Positions 6,865 through 14,886 of a DNA stretch of 64,000 nucleotides are shown here, piece by piece. The DNA is taken from positions 744,001 through 808,000 of the forward strand of contig NZ_FOWC01000001.1 of the NCBI RefSeq assembly GCF_900115345.1, written 5' to 3'. Position 1 is the stretch's first letter, and every line of letters begins with the position of its first letter. This DNA is from Amycolatopsis rubida (GTDB lineage Bacteria; Actinomycetota; Actinomycetes; Mycobacteriales; Pseudonocardiaceae). A program made the position numbers and the translations under genes. The notes beneath the pieces were generated by a model. That model was not told the origin of the DNA. It saw only the letters and a list, made by a program, of their open reading frames with translations, and did not search any database.

Positions 6865-9800
6865 TCACGCCGCCACCCGCGGCAACGCCCGCCGCACGAC
6901 GTGCCCGTCCCGGACCTCGAAAACGATGTCCGCTTGCAGCTCTTCATCCGCATTGTGCGTGACGTGCACAACCGTCCGTCCAGCGAGTTCTGTACGCAAC
7001 ATCGCGCGCAGCGCCCGCGCCGTCGGCTCGTCGAGATGCGACGTCGGCTCGTCAAGCAACACCAACTCCGCCGAGGGAGCCGCCAGCAACGCCCGTGCCA
7101 ACGCCACCCGCTGCGCCTGTCCGCCGGACAATCCGGCCCCGGCGCTGTCGAGCACCGTCGCCAAATCCAGCTCCGGCAACTGCGCCTGATCAAGCGCCCG
7201 CCGCAAATCGGACGTCTCCGCCATCGGATCCGCGAGCCGCAAATTCTCCGCCACAGTGGTCGACACGAGCATCGGCTCCTGCGGTGCCCAAGCCACCTTC
7301 CCCGGCACGACGATCTCCCCGCGGCGAGGCTGAAGGAACCCCAGCAAGGCCGCCACCAACGTCGACTTCCCAGCCCCACTCGGCCCGACGACCGCCACAT
7401 AAGCCCCGGTCGGCACGCTCAACTCGACGTCCTTCAGCACCGCCTCGCCGCCGGGCCACCCCAGCTCGGCACCCCGCAACCGGACCGCGTCCGCGAGATT
7501 GCGGTCCGGCTCGCCTGTGGACCGAGCGACAACGTGGCCCGCCTCGTCCACCGGTTCAGCACTCGCGCGGCGTACTGCTTCGTACGCGCCCCCGGCAGAA
7601 CCAGCCGCACCACGCGGACGCCCCACCACCGGCTTAGCAATCACGCGGCCAGCTGCTTCATACACACCGCGCGAACGCCCCGCTTCCGACTCAACAATCA
7701 CACTGCCCGCTGCTTCATACACACCGCGCGAACGCCCCGCTTCCGACTCAACAAGCACGCTGCCAGCTGCTTCGTACGAGCCCCCGGCAGAACCAGCCGC
7801 ACCCTGCGAGTTCTCCGCCGTCGACTCGCCGACCACCGCGCCGAGCCGAACCCGAGCCGCTCGCAGCGTGTCCCCATGCACCGCCGCCTGCGGCAACAGC
7901 GCCAACACCTCGGCCAGAGCCAACGGCACCAACGCCAGCAGCGGAGCCATCACTCCCGCCAGCTCCCCACGGCCGACCGCGCTCGCAGCCAGCATCGTGC
8001 TGACCACCGCGGCTGCCCCGGTCGCCAGCGTGATCAGCGCATCCGCCGCGCCCGCTCCGAAGGCCTGCCGTCGAGTGTCGGCAGCCAGTTGCGTGTCCGT
8101 CGAGGCCAGGTCACGGCGACGCGAAGCCGCCCGGCCATAAGCGAGCAGTTCCGCCGCCGACGAGAACAGCACCAGCACCTGAGCCGCGACGTCACGCCGT
8201 CCAGCCGCGAGGGCCGAAGTCGCCCGGCGCTCCAAACGCAACGCGACCGCCGGCGCTGCCAAGCCGACCAGCACAGTCAAGGCCAGCACCAAACCGGCCG
8301 ACTGCAGCACTAACGTCTGTACCGCGATAGCCCCGGCCGCGACCAACCCGACCACGATCGGCGGCGACACGACCCGCGGCAACAGATCCCGCACCGTGTC
8401 GACGTCCGTCACCAACCGGCGCTGGCTCTCTCCGGCTTCGAGGCTTCGTGCTGGACCCAAGCGCACCAACGCATTCCACAGCCGGACCCGCAACCGTCCG
8501 GCGATCCGGAAGGCGGCGTCGTGCGTCACGAGCCGTTCGACATACCGGAGTCCGGCCCGGCCAAGCCCGAACGCGCGCACCCCGACGACCGCGACCGTCA
8601 AGGTCAGAATCGGCGGCTGCGACGACGCTTTGGCGATCAGCCAGCCAGAGGTCGCGGTGAGCGCAATCCCTGCCAAGAGCGCCAATGCGCCTAGCAGGGC
8701 ACCGGAGAACAGCCGTCGGTCGAGCAACATCCGCCAGGGAAGCGGTCGGGCATCGACAGTGTCCGAGGTGGACTCAACTACCGCCGCGGGAGACGAGTCC
8801 GAAACAGTAACTGCGGCAGAACGTTCGTGCGCAGCGATTACCGCCGCCGCACCGTTTTCGACGGCCCGCTCGACGGCGTCGATGACCCGCCGCGCGTTGA
8901 CGTCGTCCAGGTGCGCGGTCGGCTCGTCCAGCAGCAGCAACCACGCGCCCGACTGAACGCGCAGCAACGCGCGAGCCACGGCGACGCGCTGGCGTTGTCC
9001 CTGGGAAAGCCGGTCGACCGGACGGTCGGCGAGGCCGTGCAGGCCCAGTTCGCCGAGCACGGTGTCGATGTCCGATCCAGCGACGGCAAGCTCTTCCCGC
9101 ACTGTGCCGCCGCTGAAAACCGGCGACTGCGGGACCCATGCGATACCAGCACGCCACCGTTCGAGGTCGGCTTCGGCGAGCGGCACGTCACCGGCCCGCA
9201 CCGACCCATCGTAGGACGGCACGAAGCCCAGCAGAGTCGCGAGCGTGGTCGATTTGCCGCCACCGCTCGGCGCGCGCAGCCACACGATCTGGCCGCGCCG
9301 GACGGAGAAACTCTCGCCGTCGGGAGCGAATCCGCCGCGTCGGGCGACTTTTAGGTCAGACACAACCAACGATCCACAAGGCGCGGTCCGCGTTCCTTCG
9401 GTCGGGACTGGCTCCGCGAGCACCGCGCTCACCCGGCGGACCGCTTCCACGCCGTCCTCGCTCGCGTGGAATGCCGCGCCGACCGCGCGAATCGGCTGGT
9501 AGCACTCGGGAGCGAGGATCAGCACGCCAAGCCCGATCGCCAGCGGGAGCGATCCCGACACCAGCCGGACGCCGATGACGACAGCCACCAAGGCGACCGA
9601 CAGCGTCGCCGCGAGTTCGAGCACGAACGCCGAGGAGAACGCGACTCGCAACGTCTTGAGTGTCGCGCGACGATGCCGGTCCGACAGTTTCCGCACGGTT
9701 TCGGCCTGTGCCTCAGCCCGCCGGAACGCGGTGAGCACTGGCAACGCCCGCACCAGTTCAAGCAGCAGGCCGGACATCCGGTGCACCGCGTCCGTGGCGC

Positions 9801-10428
9801 CGGAAACGCGGTCGGCGGTGAATTTTCCGACCAGGACCGCGAACATCGGCAGCAACGGGACCGTCGCGGCGATGATCACCGCCGACGGCCAATCTGTCCA
9901 CAGGATCGCCGCGCCTGCCGCGACCGGGACGACCGCGGCAGTGACAAGCGCGGGCAGGTACTCGCGGAAATAGGAATCGAGTGCGTCGAGGCCGCGTGTC
10001 ACGAGGGTCGTGAGTTCGCCGTGGCCGCGGCGGGCGAGCCATTCCGGGCCGAGGCGCAACGCGTGGTCGACGACGCGGGCGCGCAGGTCGCGTTGCGCGG
10101 TCGCGGCGGCGCGGGCGGAGACCACCCGCACCGCCCAGCTGGTGCCTGCGCGGCCCACGACGAGCGCGAACAGAACAGTCAGCTGGACGGTGCGGCCCCC
10201 TTCCCCCAGCCCCCGGGAGACTACGTCCGCGAGGATGTCCGCCAGCAGAAAAGCTTGTCCGACAAGGAAAACCGCGTTCCCGAACGACAGCACCGCGACC
10301 AGGATCAGCGCTCGGCGCGCGGCCGGCCCCAAGGCCGAGAGCGCGCCGAGCGGACCCTTGCCCGGCCGCACAGGGTCCATGGGGGACCCGGTGGCGGAAA
10401 GGGGTGCGCGGCCGGGAAGCTCGGTCAT
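6865..10428 (-). CDS. cydDC: Fused CydDC heterodimer-type ABC exporter (cytochrome bd assembly)
   Basis: Predicted 1187-residue fusion of two ABC exporter halves, which in many bacteria are separate CydD and CydC. Half 1: transmembrane region to about residue 350, Walker A GGGKSTT near 390, signature LSQGQRQRVA, Walker B WLLLLDEPT. Half 2: transmembrane region about 565-850, Walker A SGAGKST near 1020, signature LSGGQAQRVA, Walker B LVLLDEPT. The family exports cysteine/glutathione-type thiols or handles heme and is needed for cytochrome bd assembly. The ATG overlaps the cydB stop by 4 bp, so the two are co-translated. Odd feature: residues about 869-952, between the second membrane region and its ATPase, are a tandem-repeat insertion (7576-7824). 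Confidence 0.95.
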   Translation of the reverse strand: MTELPGRAPLSATGSPMDPVRPGKGPLGALSALGPAARRALILVAVLSFGNAVFLVGQAFLLADILADVVSRGLGEGGRTVQLTVLFALVVGRAGTSWAVRVVSARAAATAQRDLRARVVDHALRLGPEWLARRGHGELTTLVTRGLDALDSYFREYLPALVTAAVVPVAAGAAILWTDWPSAVIIAATVPLLPMFAVLVGKFTADRVSGATDAVHRMSGLLLELVRALPVLTAFRRAEAQAETVRKLSDRHRRATLKTLRVAFSSAFVLELAATLSVALVAVVIGVRLVSGSLPLAIGLGVLILAPECYQPIRAVGAAFHASEDGVEAVRRVSAVLAEPVPTEGTRTAPCGSLVVSDLKVARRGGFAPDGESFSVRRGQIVWLRAPSGGGKSTTLATLLGFVPSYDGSVRAGDVPLAEADLERWRAGIAWVPQSPVFSGGTVREELAVAGSDIDTVLGELGLHGLADRPVDRLSQGQRQRVAVARALLRVQSGAWLLLLDEPTAHLDDVNARRVIDAVERAVENGAAAVIAAHERSAAVTVSDSSPAAVVESTSDTVDARPLPWRMLLDRRLFSGALLGALALLAGIALTATSGWLIAKASSQPPILTLTVAVVGVRAFGLGRAGLRYVERLVTHDAAFRIAGRLRVRLWNALVRLGPARSLEAGESQRRLVTDVDTVRDLLPRVVSPPIVVGLVAAGAIAVQTLVLQSAGLVLALTVLVGLAAPAVALRLERRATSALAAGRRDVAAQVLVLFSSAAELLAYGRAASRRRDLASTDTQLAADTRRQAFGAGAADALITLATGAAAVVSTMLAASAVGRGELAGVMAPLLALVPLALAEVLALLPQAAVHGDTLRAARVRLGAVVGESTAENSQGAAGSAGGSYEAAGSVLVESEAGRSRGVYEAAGSVIVESEAGRSRGVYEAAGRVIAKPVVGRPRGAAGSAGGAYEAVRRASAEPVDEAGHVVARSTGEPDRNLADAVRLRGAELGWPGGEAVLKDVELSVPTGAYVAVVGPSGAGKSTLVAALLGFLQPRRGEIVVPGKVAWAPQEPMLVSTTVAENLRLADPMAETSDLRRALDQAQLPELDLATVLDSAGAGLSGGQAQRVALARALLAAPSAELVLLDEPTSHLDEPTARALRAMLRTELAGRTVVHVTHNADEELQADIVFEVRDGHVVRRALPRVAA
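7576..7824 (-). repeat. In-frame 57-bp tandem repeats inside CydDC linker
   Basis: Two nearly identical 57 bp units (7654-7710 and 7711-7767) are flanked by a partial copy starting at 7768 and a 78 bp-spaced diverged copy starting at 7576. Each encodes a 19-residue unit of the form YEAAGSVIVESEAGRSRGV. The period is a multiple of three, so the ABC reading frame is preserved. The few differences between the central copies suggest recent duplication. Confidence 0.9.
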
Positions 10429-11432
10429 GGTGCGTGCACCGCCGGGATGTGCTGGACGCCGATCCGCTTGCGGAACACCCAGTAGGTCCAGCCTTGATAG
10501 ATCAGCACAGCTGGCGCCCCGAACGCGCCGACCCAGGTCATCACCGTCAGCGTGTAGTGGCTGACCGCGCTGTTCATGATGGTCAGCGAGTGCGCCGGGT
10601 CGAGGGTGGAGGGCAGGACGTTCGGGTAGAGCGCGCCGAAGAAGGTCACCGCCGCGGCCGTGATGACTACCGCGAGCGCGGCGAACGCCTGCCCGTCGCG
10701 GTCGACGTAGAGCCGCAGCCACGCCACCGCCGCGGCGAGGACGACGATCGCCAGCGAGATGAGCGTCCACAGTTTGCCTTCGCGGACCTGGACGACCACC
10801 AGGAACGCGACCAACGGCAGCAGCCCGACCGGGAGGAAGCGCAGCGCGATGGTGCGCGCACGTTCCCGCAGGTCACCGGTCGTTTTCAGGGCAAGGAACG
10901 CCGCGCCGTGCACGAGCGAGAACCCGACGATCGCCACCGCGCCCAGCAACGTGTCCCACCGGACCGACTCGAACGGCGATCCGACGCGGTTGCCTTGTGC
11001 GTCGAGCGGCAGGCCGAGCACGGTGGTCGCGAGCAGCAGCCCGACGCCCAGCGGCGGGATCCAGGAACCGATGATGATCACGCGGTCCCAGACGCGCCGC
11101 CAGCGTTCGGAGTCGACTTTGCCGCGGTACTCGAACGCGACGCCGCGTCCGATGAGCGCGATGAGGACGAGCAGCAACGGGAGGTACGCGCCGGAGAAAA
11201 GCGACGCGTACCAGCCGGGGAACGCCGCGAAGGTCGCACCGGCCGCGACGATCAGCCAGACCTCGTTGCCGTCCCAGACCGGCCCGATCGTGTTGACGAG
11301 GACGCGCCGCTCGGTGTTCGTCTTCCCGAGCACCGGCAGCAGCATCCCGACGCCGAAGTCGAATCCTTCGAGGAAGAGATACCCCAGCCAGAACAACGCG
11401 ACGATCGCGAACCACAGCGTTTCGAGTGTCAT
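10425..11432 (-). CDS. cydB: Cytochrome bd ubiquinol/menaquinol oxidase subunit II
   Basis: Predicted 335-residue membrane protein with about eight to nine hydrophobic segments. The N-terminus has the family pattern ALFWLGYLFLEGFDFGVGML, then TIGPVWDGNEVWLI and AFPGWYA. CydB supports the heme-bearing CydA in oxygen reduction to water. ATG 11432 is preferred over the GTG at 11438 because GAGGTGAG lies 9 bases upstream of the ATG. Its stop overlaps the start of cydDC (ATGA). Unusually, it is separated from cydA by 618 bp instead of the usual few bases, so cydB-cydDC may have its own promoter. Confidence 0.96.
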   Translation of the reverse strand: MTLETLWFAIVALFWLGYLFLEGFDFGVGMLLPVLGKTNTERRVLVNTIGPVWDGNEVWLIVAAGATFAAFPGWYASLFSGAYLPLLLVLIALIGRGVAFEYRGKVDSERWRRVWDRVIIIGSWIPPLGVGLLLATTVLGLPLDAQGNRVGSPFESVRWDTLLGAVAIVGFSLVHGAAFLALKTTGDLRERARTIALRFLPVGLLPLVAFLVVVQVREGKLWTLISLAIVVLAAAVAWLRLYVDRDGQAFAALAVVITAAAVTFFGALYPNVLPSTLDPAHSLTIMNSAVSHYTLTVMTWVGAFGAPAVLIYQGWTYWVFRKRIGVQHIPAVHAP

Positions 11433-11505
11433 GCCCACTCACCTCGTCCGGCACCTGCCTGCGTCATCCGGTCGGCCACCGGGTTGTCCCCACGATGGCC
11501 CTGAG

Positions 11506-11549
11506 TTATCCACAACCCGTCGAGTTGTCCACAGATTTGCTGTGGGTAA
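11506..11549. other. Cluster of three DnaA-box-like 9-mers
   Basis: TTATCCACA (11506-11514), TTGTCCACA (11525-11533) and TGTGGGTAA (11541-11549, reverse orientation, one mismatch) lie within 44 bp. The first matches the classical DnaA box and the second the high-GC actinobacterial version. There is no dnaA or dnaN nearby, so this is not the chromosomal origin; it could titrate or respond to DnaA. Confidence 0.5.
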
Positions 11550-11739
11550 CCCGCGAGAGCCACCACACGATTACGCTGGGTACGGGGCGTCCCCCCGGTG
11601 AGGGTGGGGGCTGCGTACGCGCGGGAGGGGGTTGGGGCAAAGGTTCGCGTCGGCTGGTGCGGCGGGTTCGGGTGAGCTGGGGTGAGGTCGCTCGCAGCCG
11701 AGGACGTGAGGTTGTTCGTCGCGGCGGAGCTATCCGGGG

Positions 11740-11880
11740 CGACGGCCCGCCCGCCCAGCACAACCAAGGACGTCAGGGCGTGCGCCACCACGGAACGATC
11801 CGGCACGACGGCCCGCCCGCCCAGCACAACCAAAGACGCGAGGTCCCGCACCGCGCCGGCGGAACGATCCAGCACGACGG
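11740..11880. repeat. 66-69 bp direct repeat in cydA-cydB spacer
   Basis: The 33-base stretch 11740-11772 recurs at 11806-11838 with one change (period 66). The following GGAACGATCC-GCACGACGG segment at 11791-11810 recurs at 11860-11880 (period 69). Just over two units are present. Confidence 0.85.
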
Positions 11881-12050
11881 CTCCGTCCGACTCCGCCGGG
11901 GCCGCGCCGGGCCTGCTCAGCGTCGCGTTCATCTCCACCTCCGTCATGGCCATCGCAGCGGGAGCACCGGCGGTCCAGGCCAGTGGAGCGGGCCGCGCCC
12001 AGACCCGGCCCTCCGGGTCCTCTGGCGGCACCCCGGCCCGCTCCACCGGG

Positions 12051-13553
12051 TCAGTAGGCGAACGAAAGCGCCTGGTCATCGGAATCATCCGAACCGTCCG
12101 AATCCTTGGCTGAAGAGGCAGCGGGCGGCAGCACCGCGTCCACCCCGCCTCGGATGTACTTGCGCATCAGGTACAGCTCCACCACGCCCAGCACCGCGTA
12201 CAGCACTGTCAACGAGATCAGCGACGTCAGCACCTCGCCGACCGTCAGCTTCGACACCGCCTGCGCTGTGAACATCCACATGCCCTCGACGCCGGTCGGG
12301 TTGGGGGCCACCACGAACGGCTGCCGGCCCATCTCGGTGAAGATCCAGCCCGCGCTGTTGCCGATGAACGGGGTCGCGATGCCGCCGAGCACCATCAGCG
12401 GGAACCAGCGTCCGCCGGGAATCCGGCCGCGCCGGGTGAGCCACAGGGCCAGCAGGCCGATGCCCGCGGAAATCGCGCCGAAGCCGATCATGATCCGGAA
12501 GCCCCAGTACGTCACCGGCAGGCTGGGCACGTAGTCGATCGGTTTGCCGGCAAGCGAACCGAGCGCCGGGTCGTCCGGGTAGTTCGTGCCGTATTTCGCC
12601 TGGTATCCCGAAACCAGGTTCTCCACGCCCTTGACCTCGGTGGAGAAGTCGTTGTGCGCAAGGAAGGACAGCAGCGCGGGCACGTTGAACGTCTTGACGT
12701 CCTCGCAGTTCGCGTTGGCCACGTCGCCGACCGCGATGATCGAGAAGCTCGCCGGCTTTTCCGTGTGGCACAACGCTTCCGCCGACGCCATCTTCATCGG
12801 CTGCTGCTCGAACATCAGCTTGCCCTGCATGTCGCCGGTGATCGCCAGTACCGCGAACGCCACCACGCCGACCCAGCCGCCGAGGCGCAGCGACGAGCGC
12901 CAGACCTCGCGGTGTGCGTCCGACGACGACCGCCGCCGCCACAGGTGCCATCCGGCCACGCCGACCAGGAACGCCGCCGCCACCGAGAACGCGCCGGCGA
13001 GCGTGTGCGGGATCGCGGCGAGCGCCGTGTTGTTCGTGAGCACCGCGCCGATGGAGTTCATCGTCGGCTTGCCGTTCACGAACTCGACGCCCACCGGGTG
13101 CTGCATCCACGAGTTCGCGGCGAGAATGAAATACGCCGAGGCCATCGTGGCCAGCGAAAACGCCCACGCACACGCCAGGTGGATCTTCTTGGGCAGCCGG
13201 TCCCAGCCGAAGATCCACAGGCCGAGGAAGACCGACTCGACGAAGAACGCGAGGAGGCCTTCCATCGCGAGCGGCGCGCCGAACACGTCGCCGACGAACC
13301 GGGAGTAGGCGCTCCAGCTCATCCCGAACTGGAACTCCTGCACGATCCCGGTCACCACGCCCATGGCGAAGTTGACGAGCAGCAGCTTGCCCCAGAACTT
13401 CGTCATCTTGAGGTGCCGCAGCTTGCCGGTGCGCACCCATGCCGTCTGCATGGCCGCGACCAGCACCGAAAGTCCGATGGTCAGCGGGACCATCAGGAAG
13501 TGGTAGACGGTGGTGATGCCGAACTGCCACCGCGCGAGCTCAAGGACATCCAC
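12051..13553 (-). CDS. cydA: Cytochrome bd oxidase subunit I
   Basis: Predicted 500-residue polytopic protein. It begins MDVLELARWQFGITTVYHFL, with His18 at the position of a heme b595 ligand. The Q-loop/quinol region and NSAGWIFTEMGRQPF motif are present, with Phe where E. coli has Trp. It oxidises menaquinol and reduces oxygen with high affinity, coupled to the membrane. The C-terminal tail is short and acidic (SDGSDDSDDQ). GGAGG lies 13 bases before ATG 13553. It is the first gene of the cytochrome bd block on this strand, and a DosR-type palindrome lies 60-73 bp upstream, so induction by low oxygen or respiratory block is expected (inference). Confidence 0.97.
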   Translation of the reverse strand: MDVLELARWQFGITTVYHFLMVPLTIGLSVLVAAMQTAWVRTGKLRHLKMTKFWGKLLLVNFAMGVVTGIVQEFQFGMSWSAYSRFVGDVFGAPLAMEGLLAFFVESVFLGLWIFGWDRLPKKIHLACAWAFSLATMASAYFILAANSWMQHPVGVEFVNGKPTMNSIGAVLTNNTALAAIPHTLAGAFSVAAAFLVGVAGWHLWRRRSSSDAHREVWRSSLRLGGWVGVVAFAVLAITGDMQGKLMFEQQPMKMASAEALCHTEKPASFSIIAVGDVANANCEDVKTFNVPALLSFLAHNDFSTEVKGVENLVSGYQAKYGTNYPDDPALGSLAGKPIDYVPSLPVTYWGFRIMIGFGAISAGIGLLALWLTRRGRIPGGRWFPLMVLGGIATPFIGNSAGWIFTEMGRQPFVVAPNPTGVEGMWMFTAQAVSKLTVGEVLTSLISLTVLYAVLGVVELYLMRKYIRGGVDAVLPPAASSAKDSDGSDDSDDQALSFAY

Positions 13554-13612
13554 GGGTTCGATCCTCCGCGCGCGCCCCGGCTCCGGCTAGTTCAACACGT
13601 CCTGAACCAGCC

Positions 13613-13626
13613 GGGACCAACGTCCC
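13613..13626. promoter_or_regulatory. DosR/DevR-type palindrome upstream of cydA
   Basis: GGGAC (13613-13617), CAAC, GTCCC (13622-13626) matches the core GGGAC-N4-GTCCC of the mycobacterial DosR box with the same spacing. It lies 60 bp upstream of the cydA start, in promoter position. A DosR-like regulator with conserved DNA-contact residues is encoded at 1409-2035. The outer bases of the mycobacterial consensus are not conserved. Confidence 0.6.
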
Positions 13627-13685
13627 GCCGACCTGCTGAAACCCGGTGCCGCACGACGCCGGAGCTACCCCCGATCAGGTGGCGG

Positions 13686-14006
13686 CTAGCGGGTCTCCTC
13701 CACGAGCCACGACAGGTACCGCGGGCTGCCGCCGACGATCGGCGTGACGATGACCTCGGGCAGGTCGTAGGGATGCCGCACGTTCAGGAACTCCTCCAGC
13801 GCGCCGGACCGGTCCGCGGCCGTCTTGCACTCGACCCGCCATTCGGCCGCCGTCTGCACCTCGTCCTCCCACCGGAAAACGCTGGTGATCGGCCCGACGA
13901 TCTGGGCGCACGCGGCGAGCCGGGCCTCGATGGCGCTCGCGGCGATGGTGCGCGCGGCGGCCTCGGAGTCGACGGTGGTGGTCACGACGACATGGTCAGC
14001 AGACAT
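13686..14006 (-). CDS. cutA: CutA1-family divalent cation tolerance protein
   Basis: Predicted 106-residue protein, the typical CutA length. It shows the family core: an N-terminal strand VVVTTTVDSEAAARTIA, ARLAACAQIVGPITSVFRW (with the conserved AACAQ-type segment), EWRVECKTA, then HPYDLPEVIV. CutA forms trimers with a ferredoxin-like fold, is linked to copper/divalent-metal tolerance, and has PII-like architecture; its precise function is unsettled. ATG 14006 begins the conserved domain directly. It is transcribed toward cydA with 132 bp between, and is head-to-head with the GDT1-type transporter. Confidence 0.93.
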   Translation of the reverse strand: MSADHVVVTTTVDSEAAARTIAASAIEARLAACAQIVGPITSVFRWEDEVQTAAEWRVECKTAADRSGALEEFLNVRHPYDLPEVIVTPIVGGSPRYLSWLVEETR

Positions 14007-14071
14007 GACCCGAACCGTACCGCAGCCGGAAAACAGAATTCGGCGCACCGAAAAAAATTATCCGGCAGACC

Positions 14072-14092
14072 GGCGACAAGCATTCTGTCGCC
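14072..14092 (+). promoter_or_regulatory. Perfect hairpin in leader of GDT1-family gene
   Basis: GGCGACA (14072-14078) and TGTCGCC (14086-14092) pair perfectly around a 7-base loop, about 90 bp upstream of the start codon. Members of this transporter family are often under manganese riboswitch control, but I do not see the conserved yybP-ykoY sequence here, so the role is unknown. Confidence 0.4.
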
Positions 14093-14140
14093 CTTATCAG
14101 GCAATTCGCGAAACCCATCAGCTTGCGATTTTCTGAATCT

Positions 14141-14166
14141 CCCCTTTATCGTTGCAGCGAAAGGGG
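14141..14166 (+). promoter_or_regulatory. Hairpin occluding ribosome site of GDT1-family gene
   Basis: CCCCTTT (14141-14147) pairs perfectly with AAAGGGG (14160-14166). The second arm contains the Shine-Dalgarno AAGGGG of the gene starting at 14180. Translation may therefore be controlled by opening of this stem, with the 14072-14092 hairpin as a possible partner. Confidence 0.5.
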
Positions 14167-14179
14167 TGAGCACGAACCC

Positions 14180-14779
14180 ATGTCTCCCGCATTGATCGCT
14201 CTGTTCAGCGCGTTCGGCCTGGTACTGGCCGTTGAACTGCCGGACAAGACGCTCGTCGCGACCCTCGTGCTCACCACCCGTTTCCGCGCCTGGCCGGTAT
14301 TCGCCGGAGTATGCGTGGCGTTCGCCGTGCAATGCGTGATCGCGGTCGCTTTCGGAAGCCTGCTCACCCTCTTGCCGGAAACCCTTGTTTCGGTGCTCGT
14401 CGCCGCGATGTTCGGCGTCGGCGCGTTCCTGCTGCTGCGCGAGGGCTTCAGCGAAGGCAGCGAGGCGGGCGAGGACGCGTCGCGGTCCGGTCCCACGCCG
14501 GTTTCGTTCCTGCGCTCCGCGCTCACATCGTTCGGCGTGCTCTTCGCCGCGGAGTGGGGCGACGCCTCGCAGCTGGCGACGGCTGGCCTCGTCGCGCGCC
14601 TCGGCAACCCGTTCGCGGTCGGGGTCGGCGCGTTCGTCGCGCTGGTGTCGGTCGCCGGGCTGGCGGTGTTCATCGGCGCGAAGATCCGCGACCGGATCCG
14701 GCCGAAGCTGATCCAGCGGGTCGCCGGGTTCGTGTTCGCCGGGTTCGCCGCGTTCGCGCTGGCCCAGCTGCTCTGGTAA
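14180..14779 (+). CDS. GDT1/UPF0016 (TMEM165) family cation transporter
   Basis: Predicted 199-residue membrane protein with six hydrophobic helices. It carries the two family signatures E-x-x-D-K-T and E-x-G-D: VELPDKTLVATLV near residue 18 in the first half and AAEWGDASQLAT in the second, each starting a half-repeat. The family moves Mn2+ or Ca2+ against protons (MneA, Gdt1), so manganese export is the best guess. The central loop is acidic (EGSEAGEDASR). ATG 14180 was chosen because AAGGGGTGAG lies just upstream; the ribosome site sits in a stem (14141-14166). It is divergent from cutA, which also concerns metals. Confidence 0.88.
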   Translation: MSPALIALFSAFGLVLAVELPDKTLVATLVLTTRFRAWPVFAGVCVAFAVQCVIAVAFGSLLTLLPETLVSVLVAAMFGVGAFLLLREGFSEGSEAGEDASRSGPTPVSFLRSALTSFGVLFAAEWGDASQLATAGLVARLGNPFAVGVGAFVALVSVAGLAVFIGAKIRDRIRPKLIQRVAGFVFAGFAAFALAQLLW

Positions 14780-14886
14780 CCGCCGCTTCACAGGAACGCC
14801 AGGTAACCTCTTCGGAACCCCCGAACGAGGACCAGGTGAACCCCCGGTGACGCCATGGCCTCCGCCATGACCGCCGAGGAGCGCCC

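Larger units (their letters stand above)
11433..12050. other. 618-bp cydA-cydB spacer without a convincing gene
   Basis: The spacer holds a cluster of DnaA-box-like 9-mers near cydB and a 66-69 bp tandem repeat further upstream. A 219-codon frame on the minus strand (start 12086-12088) and a 143-codon frame on the plus strand are open, but both contain the repeats, show no family match and overlap the cydA end. I treat the stretch as noncoding. A small minus-strand protein translated with cydA remains possible. Confidence 0.5.

Noticed and set aside
11506..11549. Chromosomal replication origin
   Set aside because: There are DnaA-box words but no dnaA, dnaN or AT-rich unwinding region, and they are intergenic in a respiratory locus.
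11429..12088. 219-codon minus-strand frame between cydA and cydB
   Set aside because: It is carried by a 66-69 bp DNA repeat with no family match, and overlaps the end of cydA; kept only as a possibility in the spacer entry.
13590..13607. Rex operator upstream of cydA
   Set aside because: GTTCA-N8-TGAAC is symmetric but does not fit the TTGTGAA-type Rex site.
14007..14179. yybP-ykoY manganese riboswitch in front of the GDT1-family gene
   Set aside because: The two hairpins are real, but the conserved riboswitch core sequence was not found by eye.
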